Shown here: piece by piece, positions 31,380 through 44,000 of the stretch
Layout: every line of letters begins with the position of its first letter
Numbering within the stretch: position 1 is the stretch's first letter
NCBI GenBank assembly: GCA_022410635.1
Contig: JAJVDF010000194.1
Coordinates: forward strand, 31,382-95,381
DNA from: Tretioscincus oriximinensis
Lineage: Eukaryota > Chordata > Lepidosauria > Squamata > Gymnophthalmidae
Length of the DNA: 64,000 nt
Direction of reading: 5' to 3'
Made by a program: the position numbers and the translations under genes
Notes under the pieces: generated by a model
What the model was told of the DNA's origin: nothing
The model's input: the letters and a program-made list of their open reading frames with translations, nothing else
Database searches by the model: none

Positions 31380-31443
31380 CCCTGAAGAAGAAAATGAGAA
31401 AAAAAAGAAACACAGGAAAAGATCCAAGGATCGGAAGAAGAAG
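31330..31443 (+). CDS. ANK3: Ankyrin-G alternative first coding exon (38 codons, partial gene)
   Basis: The exon encodes an N-terminus starting MAHAASQLKKNRDLELNPEE and ending KHRKRSKDRKKK, then meets a splice donor AAG|GTACCT at 31443/31444, leaving phase 0. I recognise this as the N-terminus of the long ankyrin-G isoform, which in mammals is followed by the SDANASYLRAARAG start of the ankyrin repeats. Against the human protein as I remember it there are five substitutions in 38, all mild or in the acidic linker. Ankyrin-G is the membrane-cytoskeleton adaptor that organises the axon initial segment and nodes of Ranvier; this peptide precedes the repeat domain and has a strongly basic tail (14 Lys/Arg in the last 16). 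The start is fixed by a stop immediately upstream in frame and a good Kozak context. The repeat exons lie outside the window. ANK1 and ANK2 begin differently, so confusion is unlikely. Confidence 0.85.
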
Positions 31444-34400
31444 GTACCTTTCCTTGTATTGGCAAATTCTTTACATAGATTCCTTTGTTTTACTTTACGT
31501 AGATTCCTTTGCTCTCGCTGCAGTGGGAGCAAAGCTCTTGTATCCTTGTAAGTTGAGGACCCTTGATTATTGTTAAGGGTGGGCAAGTGCCCCCACATGC
31601 CAGGGCTGGGGAGGGGGAAGGGCCTTTGGAAAGGCAAAAGGGTTTTTTGAAGTCGGGGTCTGGACAAGGGCAGGTGGTGTGTCTTTCTCTCTCCCCCACC
31701 CCCTCCCTGGCAAATCACCACATTGTCTTGGGAAACAAGCTGGTTGTTAAGTGCGGTGAATATCAGGCAACAATGGCAGTTTTAAACCTCAAACAAACAA
31801 CATGGGAACAGGCGTCTCTTAATAAATAGTTGATCTGTAGTTTGTCGGTAGGAGGGCTGTCAAAAATTGCTGTCTATTTTTCAGACATGCCTGTGGGACT
31901 ATTGAGGGAATAGGTTTCTATGTTTCCATTCAGAATAGTGCATGCATTTGAAAAGAAAACAATAGGATGGAATGAGACTTTGGGGCTTTGATTGTTCTGA
32001 CTTTTGTTATTGGGGAATCATCTCTAAGATCACTGTTGTTACCAACTTTCTTTTGTTAAGTAAAAAGATAGACTGGTGANGATACATCCATACCATCAAT
32101 CCTTGCCCTTCCCCTTTCTGCTGTTGCAATGAGCTAAGCTGAGTTTGGGGCATTTTAACTGAGGCAACCTTGCTTTCTTCCTCTACTCCACCCTCCACCC
32201 CAAAAGCACCATAGGTGATCCCTGAGGACACCATCTGAAGAAGCTTAAGTACTAGAAAAGGCCCATTGGAGGCTGTGATACTTTGCCTGGTTATAATGTT
32301 CTCCATAAATCTATGTTTTAAAAAGCTCAGATGCTTACGGCATGGAATGAAGGTTATGTGACATTCTGATGTGCCTCCTTTGCTGTAACCCCTAAGGGAT
32401 GCTTAACTGTGAACCGTGAGGCATGCGGTTCCTTAAAGGACACATTGTAGATCCAATCTGTACATATGTGTGGCTGCAGCTTGGTCAGCAACTCCTCATT
32501 TCTTCAGCTTTATTCCTCCCTGGCTCCCCTCCCCTTTCTCTGTAGAAGATCAGTGTTGAGCATAATGAAAAAACACCAAGGAGCCTTTTGGTACAGTAAG
32601 AGCATTGGAAGGTTGGGTAGAGATGGCTGCAGTCAGTGGGTACTGCAGCATGTAAGCCATGGGTATGTGTTCCATTTAAAGAGACAGGAACAGACATTCT
32701 TTACAATTGTTTCTGTAATGTAAAGGTGAATTCATGGCACCATTGTACAACTCCACCAAGTGCCCATTTTCCCTTTGAAAACAGGTATGAGTCTGCACGA
32801 ATCGTCCCTAGTTTTATTTCTTTTTATAAACAAATGTATGCAAACTGTTACTAGCAAGAGCTTTTCTAATTTATGGGATGCAGTCCTATAAGAGGGTTAG
32901 CTCCTCCCCACCCCCAGAATGTATTATGGGGAGGGGATTTAGATTTGAAATGCACAGTGTAATTGATTCACATACACACANCCCAGTATTAATGGCAGGT
33001 TATTTCTTTCAGTGAGGTTAAGTGAAACAAAAGGAAATATTTGACACCTTTTTATCGTATAAGCAGAATACACAAGACACAGGGAAGTGGCCATGTCATG
33101 AAGTCCTCTTAATTCACTGATGTGGACAATTGCTGTGTCGGCAGAAATGTTTTATTGTTTATACAGCGTGATGTCTTGGAAAGAACATCTCCTAGCAACC
33201 AGGAGGGGCAAGATCAAAACATCAGGGGGGAGGGGTGAATTATCCAAATGGTTAAAGATGCTATGATAGCTTTCCTTTTTTCACCCTCCTNCCCAACCGT
33301 TGTAGGAAAAAGGTATTACACATTTGTTAATCTAGGCAGATGGACTATATATTGTCCCTCATAATGGAAAGGTGTGAATATGCTAAAGTGATGCTGAATC
33401 CAGTTAAAAATGAAAACAAAGATAAAACCAAGACTTTATGCAAAAAAGGATGATAACTTCGCTACATTTGGAGACCCCAGCAGAATGACTGCTAACTATA
33501 GCAAGAGGCGTTGTACCCTGACCTTTCTCAGTGCAGCAGTACAGAACCTGAGTCTTTAGTTCTTGAAGGTGTGTTTTAATTAGCATCTGTGCTCCCCACC
33601 ACTTGTTCTTATTCACTGCAAGCACACAAGCCTGCTGCGATGTGTTTTAACATGCCCTTGGCCAATCACATGGGGAAGCTCAAGGATAATGTTTTACCTT
33701 TGCTGCACCATATCAGAAATTTCTTCTGATTGGCTTCTGATCACATTAGTACATTGTGGAAGGCTGGAATCCTTAGACAGCAGAGATAATGGAGATGCAG
33801 CCATGTGATAATGTCGTCTGCAGCAGGGAACAGCCTCCACAGCCTACTAATAAGGGCATTAGCTAACATGGTTCCTGTCTAATAGTAGGTTTGCAGGAGG
33901 ATGCATTTGCACACTTATTGCACTTAAAAGGCCTTAAGCTTGCTCTCCAGTCTTCCTTGTGCCATGATCTGCACTTCATTTGTTTCAAATAGAACTATAG
34001 GACTGAGCATAGTAGATGTGGAAGATGCCTACTTTTCTGTAGCCCTGTGCCACGTGTTTAACGAGGGCAGCATAGCTGGTTCAGTCTTGAGTTACATAAT
34101 AGGTAGGAAGCTGGCCCTTGCCTACCTGAATGAGCTTCACAAAAATGTCTCCTTTCAACATTTGGCAGCAGGAAATTCTCATAGTAGTGGGGCATTCAGG
34201 TACAAGAGTGCAGGAGGAGGGTTGTGGCTTCCAGGCCAGTGAGTTGAGTCAATATGATCTAGATCTGTGATAAGAAGGGAAAGAGTGTTTGGGGCCACAG
34301 AGTTTTCGGTGTACTTATATGTTACCTCAATTCAATTATAAAGGCAGAATCTAGGCCAGCTTGGGGCTAGGCAATTCGGTACTTCTAGGAACAAGATAAC

Positions 34401-35255
34401 AAGATAGTCATGATCCAGAGCAGACCACCCTAATTCGAATAAAGACCTGGCCAGCCTCCATATGTTGTTGAACTGTAACCTCCAACAATTCTGAGTATTG
34501 GTCTTGCTGGCTTGAGGCTATTGGGGTTTGGCATCCACTAATTTGTGTCAGCTTTAAGTCATCTATCTTAAAAGAAAAAAATAATAATTATGAATAAGCA
34601 TGTCATGTTCTGGCATTGTTTTTCAGAAAGTATTTGTAACTTTAGATAAGGCTCAAGAACCTCCTACATAAGTTGGTGGCTGTAAATGCGCACATTTCTT
34701 TAATGTGGAATGCACATGCTAAATACTTGTTTCTAAGTGCTGAGAATGATGCTCAAAATGANAGGAAAAAAGAAAACGCTAAGTGAAACAGTTTGACTAG
34801 GTAGAAAAAAAGGATCAGTATGTTGCAAAATGTAGATTAGAGATTAACTCTCTTTTCAGACTACCAGGAGGAGTTCTGTTCACATCTACTTTTAAACCTT
34901 CATCTAGAAGGATTTTCTGGAGTAAATAAAAAGCCAACAACAATGGGTTAAGTTCATTCTTCAGGGCTGAAGAAGATTTAAAAGTAGCTATGTTAAGGGC
35001 AGGTTTTGTTCTATATTTATGAAAAACTTTATCCATGAGAAAATTCTAGACATAAATNTTAAAAAATGTGTTTTACTTATATACCTTTTGTTTGCTTTTG
35101 CTCAGTGTGTGCTAAGGGAACTAGACTTAATTTCCCATATGTCTGACAGATGGAACTGTTAATTTCAGTCCTTCTGAAGACAGAAGGATTTTCATGATAG
35201 AGGTCGTAGGATTCAATAAAATTGTTAGATCAAAAAGTTGGTTTTGATTTTAGGC
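31444..35255 (+). other. Proximal part of the inferred ANK3 first intron
   Basis: Begins at the splice donor. At 31471-31487 and 31495-31511 a 17-base unit TTACATAGATTCCTTTG is repeated with one change at a 24-base spacing. This 3.8-kb stretch has few recognisable transposons compared with the rest of the window, which may reflect intronic regulatory DNA. No ankyrin-repeat exon was seen. Confidence 0.5.
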
Positions 35256-35433
35256 TAGGCTGACCAGATGACCCCTTATTTTGGGGTGGGGTGGGGTGAA
35301 AACCCGGTTTTGGGATGCCTCCAGGTTTTTTTTTTCCAAAAAATTGTTTTTTTTCCTCGCAAAAAACGGGAGGCACCCCAAAACCAGGTTTTCAAACCCA
35401 CTCACCCCCAAAAGGGNACGTCTGGTCAGTCTA
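35256..35433. mobile_element. Short palindromic TAGGCTGACCAGAT MITE, copy 7
   Basis: Left end TAGGCTGACCAGATGACCCC and right end ACGTCTGGTCAGTCTA enclose the GAAAACCCGGTTTTGGGATG and CACCCCAAAACCAGGTTTTC arms; both inner TTTTTCC/GGAAAAA parts are shortened. TTTTA lies on both sides of the element, within a few bases of the ends. Confidence 0.7.
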
Positions 35434-36811
35434 TTTTATGTGTGATGTTGAATGGGGGCAAATGTGGTCCTTATTTGTATGTTGTTTCTAAACCAGGGAG
35501 GGCTTTGAGAATTAAGAACTGAATATTTCCTTTTCCTCAGACATATAAGACCTCTTAATTCCATATAATTGCTGAATCAAAGGCTAATATTTAATTTATT
35601 TCAAAACACTTTTATCAATATTTAAAATAATATGTGGTAAAATACNCTATTTGGTATTTTGAGGGCTTCTTGTGAGCACCAGTCACTTGCATTAGCTTGT
35701 AGGGCTGGGAGCTTTGTTATGTTCCAGTGGATGTCTAGGGCATTAGTGCACTATGAATTGGAGTATGCACTTTATTGGAATCGTCTGTGCCATAGCTCTC
35801 AATTGCAGCCTAAAGTGTGGTGGATTCCAATCACAGTTTTATTGTTGTAGGAAAGGACATAACTACTAGTTTATTGTTAAAATAACTGAACTCATCAAAA
35901 ATCCTGTTTAGACTTGGTAGAAAATGCAGAAACCATGGCAATTGGAGATTTGCAATGGGCCATATAACTCTGTCCTCTCTTGATTGTAATGTCTGTTGGG
36001 ATGGGAAAATGAGATGCTGAGAAAGGGTCACAAGCAGATGAGTTTTATCTTTAATCTCTGTAAGTGTCCATTTGCCCCTTTACCTTTATAGAAGACCAGA
36101 TTAGCCAGGCATCAGACCATTTAGAAACATAGGAAATTGGTGATAGTGAAAACTGTAATAAGTGCAGAACACATCAAACTTAAACTCTGTCATGAACAAA
36201 AACACAGAAAAATGCATATTGCGTTGGGCCCATGATCCTGGCCCATCTCTTCTCTCACAGCCTGTTCTTGTGGTGACCAATCAGTGGCATAGAGAAGCCA
36301 CCAGCAGGATACAGTCATATGTATAGTCAACCAGCAACTGGCTTTCAAATACATACCACCTTGGGGATAACGTTAGGAACTTAATTTGTGAATTAGATCA
36401 TAAATTGTGCTTGGAAAAATATCAAGGCGTACATAAAAATTCTGAAGTGCACAATTGCAATGTAATCTTCTATACCTGTTCAGAAGTTGCTTCTATTTTT
36501 TATTAGTAGTAGTGCAATGTATTTAAATATCTGATTTTGGCCTTAATTTTTGTCTGTTAGGATAGGAACAAGGGAGTGGAAAGTTGAAAGTCGTTATCAA
36601 ATTTGTGATAAAGAACTTTTGGAACTTAAATGGACTTTGACCACATTTATGAGCGGGCTTTATCAGTTTTGCACAGGAATATCTATTTAAAAACTCAGAA
36701 AATTAGCATCCTGTAATGTAATTAAGGAGCAAATGATACATATGCCTGATAATGCTATTACTGAGTTAATCCATTAATAGACAGTAGCCCAAAAGCCACT
36801 GCCTATAGTCA
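35434..36811. other. Unassigned intronic DNA
   Basis: No recognised gene or transposon. AT-rich with scattered single N characters. Confidence 0.4.
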
Positions 36812-37045
36812 TGAAACTGCAAGGGAGTGGATTTCGATTAGATATCAGAAAAAACTTTCTCTGGGTGATAAGCAAGTGGAATAGTTTACCACAGAAGGTG
36901 GTGAGTTCACTTTCGCTGGAAGTCTTCAAACGGAGACCGGACAATCATCTGTCTGGGATGGTTTAATGAATCCAGCATTGACCAGGGGGTTGGAATGACC
37001 GTGGAGATCCTTTCCAACTCTATATTCTATGATTCTATGTTGAGG
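36812..37045 (+). repeat. CR1 LINE, 3'-terminal fragment
   Basis: Matches the last 250 bases of the CR1 at 14880-16599: ATGAAACTGCAAGGGAGTGG, GATTTCGATTAGATATCAG, then KNFLWVISKWNSLP and SLSLEVFKRRPDNHLSGMV in frame to a TAA, and GGGGGTTGGAATGACC...TTCTATGATTCTATG. Here the A run after GATATCAG has six As and the frame stays open, which exposes the extra A in the 16.4-kb copy. It is 5' truncated. Confidence 0.85.
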
Positions 37046-37884
37046 TTTGAAGGTAGAAGGTAGCTTAATTCAAATATCTGTATTTGTGGCATTAATGGAA
37101 TTATTGAGATGTTTTCCTTTCCATAGCATAATAGCCCCTATTGNTTCGTAAATTTTATTGACAGCAATTATTTGGTGGCAGTAAACTTGACACTTGGCAT
37201 AAGCTGAAGACAGACAGAAAGTGGTCACCTGAGGCAAGAAATCCCAAAATATCCCAATCCTGGACAACAAACATAAAGAAAATACATTTCACCTTCTTTT
37301 TTCTTTTCTCAACTGTGTCCAGGTATATACTCAATTCAAATGGATTTAGGAAATGTTACTAAAAGCACTTTGAAAATTTAGTGATGCTATAGGCAAGGCT
37401 AGGGCTTTGATGAAAGTTTGCTAACCATATGGATTTGTTATATACCAGACTAAGAAAGTACCAGGGGCCTTATTTCTGCATGCTAATGTGAACTTTGAAG
37501 TGTCCAGAATTACCCTTAGACCTCAGAATAGTCTTTCATTGCTAATGCTCATATCTTAAAGTGAAATGTTTCTGAAAACAGAAACAGCTGCAGCCTTACT
37601 CCAAACATTCATGTTTTTACAGATTCACAACCTTTATAAAGTGGATATTCTGGATAAAGTAAAACAAACTTCTCAGAAAGTTTTAACAATATTCGTAATT
37701 CAATTAATACGTCAAAGAAAAACAATTCATAGAAAATATTTGGCTCAAAATGTTCCAGAAGAGGATCTAAGGGTCCTGCTAGCTCTTCACAAACATTTCT
37801 GGGTAGCCAAGAGTGTACAAATGAGAATCTAGTACAACATGAGAATCTTGTCTTCTCATACAACACTGCAATGGTCTGGATCTC
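37046..37884. other. Unassigned intronic DNA
   Basis: Nothing recognised. Open frames on both strands overlap around 37600-37860 and have no family signature. Confidence 0.4.
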
Positions 37885-38050
37885 GTCACACGATTTTCAC
37901 CCCCACCCCAGAAATGACATCAATCAGAATGTCATTTCCGGAAATGAAACAGGAAGTGACATCATTCAAGAAGCAATGTCATTCAAGATGTCATCTCCAG
38001 TTTCAGAAACTGAAAGTACCCCCCCAAGTCTGCCCGAGTCATGAAGTATG
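37885..38050. repeat. ETS/CRE-motif-rich dispersed repeat, copy 3
   Basis: Contains AGAAATGACATCAATC, a perfect 16-bp palindrome TCATTTCCGGAAATGA at 37932-37947, AGGAAGTGACATCA at 37951-37964, CAATGTCATTC and AGATGTCATC. Five GTCAT/ATGAC-type units occur within about 100 bp. It is related to the other copies by these units rather than by an alignment over its whole length. Confidence 0.45.
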
Positions 38051-39228
38051 AGAATCATTGTAGGCTTGTATTTCGTATAAGAATGCACGTGCACAAATTG
38101 TACTACTTCCAGGGCTAATAAATCCTCTTATGGGAGAGAACACAGGCTAGTGCATTTTCAGCTTTAGTTTCTTTAAAGATATTTTAATTTTCACTTCACA
38201 TTCTTCCCTTTTTTCACTGCCTACACATCTTCAGCCCAACATACTATGGTATTGAGTGGTCCAGTTGCTTTAGTTTATTATCGTGTTCAGACATGCTATA
38301 ATCACTACCATAGCAGTGACATAGGAACAGCAGGCTGACATATTTCCCCATCCCCCAAAGCACACAGTTTTTTTCTGTTCTCCATGTACTCATCCAGACT
38401 AGAACACCTATGATGGTGGCATTACCTAAAAATCCAACAGCAAAAAATATTTTTATTTGTTGACCGATGGCAGCATGTTCGCCAGATTTAACAGCCAAAT
38501 GGAGATTGATGGTGCTTCCTCTGCAGGGAAGTCTGCAGGGTCACCAGGCTATCCAGGGACAGAGAGTCAGATTAAGGAGAAGGATGGAGAGAAGGTGAAA
38601 AGTGCAGAGAAATGGGGAATATGTCAAATGGTGACATATATGTCAAATGGTGACAAATACTTCAGGTTTCTGGGGGGATTTGGAACATAATGAAAATATC
38701 TGGTTCTCCTACAGGTTTTATACTTGCAACAAGTCCAATGGCTTTTGCATAAAGAGGAGAATATTTTGCCAATAGCTGAGGTATTAATACTTTGGTGNTA
38801 TTAAAAAACACTATTTTTGCAATCTTGATGCTGTGCCAGATTTGTTTGCTTAATCCTCTTGCCTACTCAGTAGTATTTGTGAGCTTCAAGTTTGATTTGG
38901 TTAAGGGTTATGAGATGGAAATGTCTTAGTTTTTTCAGATAGACTCTGTGCCAGGAATCTTTGGTTTGATTGTATTTTGGTGACATTGGCTTTAAGATCA
39001 CAAATAATTGGTGGATTGTTTATGAAAACATTCAGTATCCTTTCTTTTGGATGGAATATTGATCTTTTTATTAGAAACTTTTCATGGCATTTGAATTGAG
39101 TAGTGTGATTAAATGTGGACATTGGCAAATCTGACATATTTCCACAGCTATTCGTTTGGAAATCATGTTTACTCTTTCATTAAGTATTATATCTCTCTCA
39201 TTTTTGCTTGTATTTCTTTTTTACACGG
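38051..39228. other. Unassigned intronic DNA
   Basis: No gene recognised. A short tandem echo, TCAAATGGTGACATATATG / TCAAATGGTGACAAATAC, is seen at 38624-38660. Confidence 0.4.
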
Positions 39229-39540
39229 CAGCAATTAAGGAAACTGCACAAAAATCTCTTGCAGTCTATGAAACTGTGTATCCTCTCATGGGACCCAAGA
39301 TCTCAGGGAAATCCCCTTAACCTGNGCACAGCCATTTCACAGGAAGAGACATTTTGATGTCACTTCCATTATTTACTTCCAGGGGAATGACACCGAGGGT
39401 GACATCACTTCCTGACACACCTAGGAAGTGACATAAAAAAATATCACGAGCTTTGTGCATGAGATTACCCAGGATCGTTCAAAATTTTCAGGAACCCTGC
39501 TCAACATTTGGCTTCTGAGAGTTCCCATCATTGATTGGCA
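39229..39540 (+). repeat. ETS/CRE-motif-rich dispersed repeat, copy 4
   Basis: The best partner of the copy at 6362: same order of GGAAACTGCAC, CTTGCAGTCTATGAAAC, ACAGCCATTTCACAGGAAG, TTTGATGTCACTTCC, AATGACACCGAGGGTGACATC, CTAGGAAGTGACAT and TTCAGGAACCC...CCCATCATT. GTGACATCACTTCC lies at 39399-39412. The two copies are about 33 kb apart and clearly one dispersed family. Confidence 0.55.
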
Positions 39541-40924
39541 GAATCAGCAAACTTTTTGCCTTTTCTTTTTCTTTCCTCTGACTTTGTCCTCAGTCTTGGC
39601 TAATTCTTTTGTTCCACTGTTCAAGCTGCCTTTTCCATGCTTTTGAGTAGTTAGCCCATTAAACTGCAGTAGTGGCCATGTATCCCATTTTGAGTTTTTC
39701 TTTGATCTGAAGCTGGAAGTAATTTAACTAAGTGCCTGTGTTTAATTTTAGATGAGATCAAAAATAAAGTGCTGTGCTGTTATTTAAAGCTCTGTAGAAG
39801 GTGGNAGAGAAAATTAACATTGGCAAATACCCTCCTATACTAATGTTGCAAAGTACAGGGAGAAATAAATCAATGGTGCATTTTTACTTACAAATGCACA
39901 CTGAGGATTTTCCCTTCTCAGATTGCTGTCATCCAGGCTCTACCTGCAAAGACTTGACTATTATTCTTCATAGTTCAGTTTCTCTTTGCTTATTTCCAAT
40001 ATTGGTATAGTTTGTTCTTTTTGTTTCAATAATCTCTCACTTATTAAATTGAATATTATTTATCTATTTCTTACTTATTTTCTAAGATCTTCTCGAATAC
40101 TGTGCCACATTCACTTAAGATTTATGCGCAAGGACTCCTTTGCTTTCTAAATATGACCTTTCTTGAAGCCAAAGCGTGTAGCCCTTAAATGTGTATGTGC
40201 AAAATTGTGATATTAACTCCGATCTTATTCCTTTACCAATTGAAGGTTCCATGAATAATGAGTAGGAAAAGGCAGTTGTTAGTCACATGGCTGTTTAGAA
40301 CAGAAGAGCAAACATAGGAGACATAAGACATGAAAGAAGCAGTCAAATTTTATTCCTACTTTTTAATTTTATCGAAGTCTTTGGTGAATCAAAGAACTAT
40401 GAAGTATCACAAAAGATAAAAGCCAAATATTCATTATTTTAGTATATTCTATTTTTATAGTCAATGGGATTCAAATGTTTTGCAAGTTTGTCATTAGCAT
40501 GGTGCTGTGCAAAGATCCAAATTTATTGTACAATAAATTTCCTTCATTTGCAAAAACTTTGCTTTATTCTCAGAATATATAAGGTGGAAAAGATAAAGAG
40601 ACAGCAATTGAATCGGTGAAGTTTGTTGCTAAGTGAAATTTTGATTTCAAACTTTTCTTTGTTAAAAAATGACATGTTGCTTGCATTGATGCGTCTGAAT
40701 ATGGCTACACCATTGCCATGGACAATCCACAATTTTACATTGTTGCCTGGACCCAAAAGGCAAAAAGTTCATGATTGTTGCAAAGATAGGAGTTGGGCAG
40801 AAGCACTGTTGGGAGTTGTACAAGAATTTTGTGTCTTTTATCGAATTTTCTATTCTCAGACAGCATACAAAATCTCTTACAAGATGGGCAGGAATTCTGC
40901 TGGGGCCAAGATCGACATCATTGT
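39541..40924. other. Unassigned intronic DNA with a 22-bp palindrome
   Basis: A perfect 22-bp AT-rich palindrome centred on TTGTACAA lies at 40519-40540. A segment at 40722-40790 shares ACAATTTTACA... and GGCAAAAAGTTCATGATT with 43105-43200, hinting at another old repeat. No exon recognised. Confidence 0.4.
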
Positions 40925-41090
40925 GTTGTCATTTCTGACCCCTGCCTCTGTAAAAGGCACCCAGGAGTTACATCGACCTCTGCTTCCAGGAATGGCACCC
41001 AGTGATGTCACTTCCAGGCTCAGAAATGACATCATCAAATTTCACACGTGTGCTTTGCGTGTGTGATGCCTGAGATGTTAAATCTCCGAT
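40925..41090. repeat. ETS/CRE-motif-rich dispersed repeat, copy 5
   Basis: GGAATGGCACCCAGTGATGTC and ACTTCCAGG (41001-41015 holds AGTGATGTCACTTCC) resemble the middle of copy 1 (ATGGCACCCAGAGTGATGTT). AGAAATGACATCATC follows, as in copy 3. The flanks are not recognisable. Confidence 0.45.
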
Positions 41091-44000
41091 ATCCGGGAAT
41101 TGCTGGTTCAGGAGTGAGGTAGGGAGAAGAACGGATTTTTTACTTTTGCATTATGCCAGTGCTACACTAGAACAAGATAATCCAAAGAACAATCATTTGG
41201 TTTAGAAAAGGATGCAGGTCATGGGCTCTGCCGGTCTTACAGTCAAGAAGTCACTAAATGAGCATTCCTCCCCATCAGACAAAATAGCCAAGTAAAAGCC
41301 ATATACTTCTTTTTGCATGAGACAATGAACTAGCAAACATGTCATGTAAAACTGCTCTACTTTTCTTATGCTTGAGGCAGCCACAGATATCTTTTCTTCA
41401 TGGTCCCTAGGCTTAATTGGATTGAAGAATGACTCAAAATAGTATTATCCAATAGCTTTCATGCTAAGATATCTGTGTCTACAGAAATATACTGTTGCTG
41501 TAGGTTGAAGGTAAATAAAATATTGATTCTTTTAAAAAATATTTTGTTTCATGTACACCCTGATAACTTCCCTCCAGTTATTTTGCCACTGATTTTAAAA
41601 TGCAATCCATTTCCTTCCCTTCTTTCCATGAAGTGGAAATAATATAGATGAAAATGACAGCTAAGCATTCTTAGAGCTGTTCTATCAGGCCCCCTGACAT
41701 ACAAAGCCATGATATCAATGAAGGCAATGTATCTGTTTCTGAAGTCCAGCCATTTCTATCCTTCTGACATTCAATGACAACCCTGTCATATTGCAACAAT
41801 TGTAAGTCACTNCCATCTATTGACTCATTTCTTTAGACTGGTATACAATGTACTTTTTCATCCAGTTGACCTTCCAGCTGACTAGCACATTTAGGTAACC
41901 AGATTTCCAGTGCTGTCAACAGTGTGCCCCATTCATTCCGCCAACAAACAAATCTAGTATTTTTCACAAGCTCCCTCTTATCCAGAAATCCCTTCCCTAA
42001 GTTACCCCTTTTTAGTAGTGTCACCTACTAGGTTCAGTTTGTAGAAGCAATAAACTAATGCATAGCATGGAAATCAGCTGAGATTTGATCAGTGCTTGCC
42101 TGGTCACATGTATTAGTTGTGGTAAAGTCATGCTATTAAACAGTCCAGTAAGATTTCATTTCCAGTTTTTTTTTTATAAATTCTGTCCCTATAATGTTTC
42201 AGTTCACTCCTTATTTTCTGATTATTGATTTCATGAATGCATCAAGGGTCGTGTCCTAAACCATATTCTGTCAATAAATGATTGGCTGAAAGTTGAATTG
42301 CATATAAGAGGAGAACTGTGGAAATTTATTGTACTAGACATGACATCTGACCTCTTGTGACTCCATGGGCCATAGCACCTCAGGTCCCTCTGCCCCCCAT
42401 TACTTCCCAATTTCCGACTAAGTTCATGTATATTGCCTTCCAAATTCATGATTGTTGCTTCCATTACACTATATTATTACAAATACACACACACATATAT
42501 GATCAGATATATATCTATTTGTACTTCTTTACAAAAATAAACCATCTGAAAATTGAGCTATCTCCCCCTCCCCCCATTAGAGAACCTAAAAATGCAAGTT
42601 GATAGAAAGAGAGAACTTTCATCATTGCTAGAAAAAATAAAAAAAGTCTTCAAGGAGAATTTATAAATGTGCTGATCACTTTGCAATTCAAAATTTTCTT
42701 GCCATGACTTGCTGTGAAACAAACAAGACTTTGAAGCTAAGATAAAAATCCTTCAAATGAAAGGTTCCTATTTCTCTACCTTAAAAGAGAAGATTAAACA
42801 ATCTCAAGATGTTGCCAATGGCTTACGGACTGCAGCAAAAGTATCTAAATAGGACAGCGAGAATCTTTTTCCTGTTGAATATGTCATAAATATATATCTT
42901 GAATATTTTTGCACTATTTGCTTTCGGTCAGGATTCTTAAACTAAAATCAAGTTGTAAGCCTATAGACCTATTCTATAGTCTTCTGCCTTCTTTGGGTCA
43001 TATTAAGAGGTTTCCATTGAAGCTGTGCTGTAGCTAAGTGATAGAGCTTCTGCTTTGCATACGGAAGATCAGATTCAATTCTTGATATTTCTTCAGAATA
43101 GAGTTGCATCTTGGATTTCATAGACAATTCATGATTTTACAGTGTATGAAAGATGCTTGGGCAAAAAAGACAAAAGTTCATTATTCTTATCAATTTTGAG
43201 AAGTTAACTTCAAGTAACTTAAAGTTGCTGCCAAGTAGCTATAAAATCTCCATGAAGGAATATAATGTCACAATAATGTTGCTGTTTGCTGTCACTACAA
43301 TAATGTTTGTAAATAAAGTAGTTTCATGCAATTTCATGAAAATCCATTTCATGCAATATGTATACCTTGTCTTTGTCCTCACCACTTTGTGTCTTTTGCA
43401 GACTTGTACTGTGTCCAGATTGGCAAGTTGTGTCCTGGTTTTGAACTCTTGTGTTATGGTAACATTACACCCACCCCACCCCCAGAAAATAATGACAAGT
43501 CATTTCTATACTGACGACAAGAAAACTATGTGGCAGGGACCAGGGGTTCTTGTAACTAGAGAAACTGGGGAGATACATTGAGATTTGAAATCTTTGTTGT
43601 ATATGTTTGCCATACTTTGCGTTCATATATAGTAAAGAAAAGCACTTCTTTAAAAGAACTTGGAGGTGGTTCACAGGTAGGATCATTAATATGCCAGTTT
43701 ACTACTTCTTCCCCCCATCAACATTCTAAGCTTGAAAAGGTAGAATAGAGATGATATGCAGTCTAATGTGGGTTCTGTTTCCATGGAAGCAAATTCAAAA
43801 TGCGGAACTTGTGAGTGCGCAACAACAAATCATCTCTGTGCCATCACTTTCCTACTATGTCTGTTGGTATGGTGTTTCTGTTGTAGATTCTTGTGCTACT
43901 TTTATAACTGATGTTATGGGACCTATGGCTTCTACAATGTTCCACCTTCAATTCCTCAGCTTATGCAACATTATTTGTAAGATGCTTTGGAGTATTAAAG

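Noticed and set aside
40623..41066. 147-codon open frame on the + strand
   Set aside because: Its second half overlaps an ETS/CRE-type dispersed repeat and it lacks any protein signature.
43153..43581. 142-codon open frame with hydrophobic stretch
   Set aside because: AT-rich codons mimic a membrane segment; no conserved motif and no exon boundaries consistent with it.
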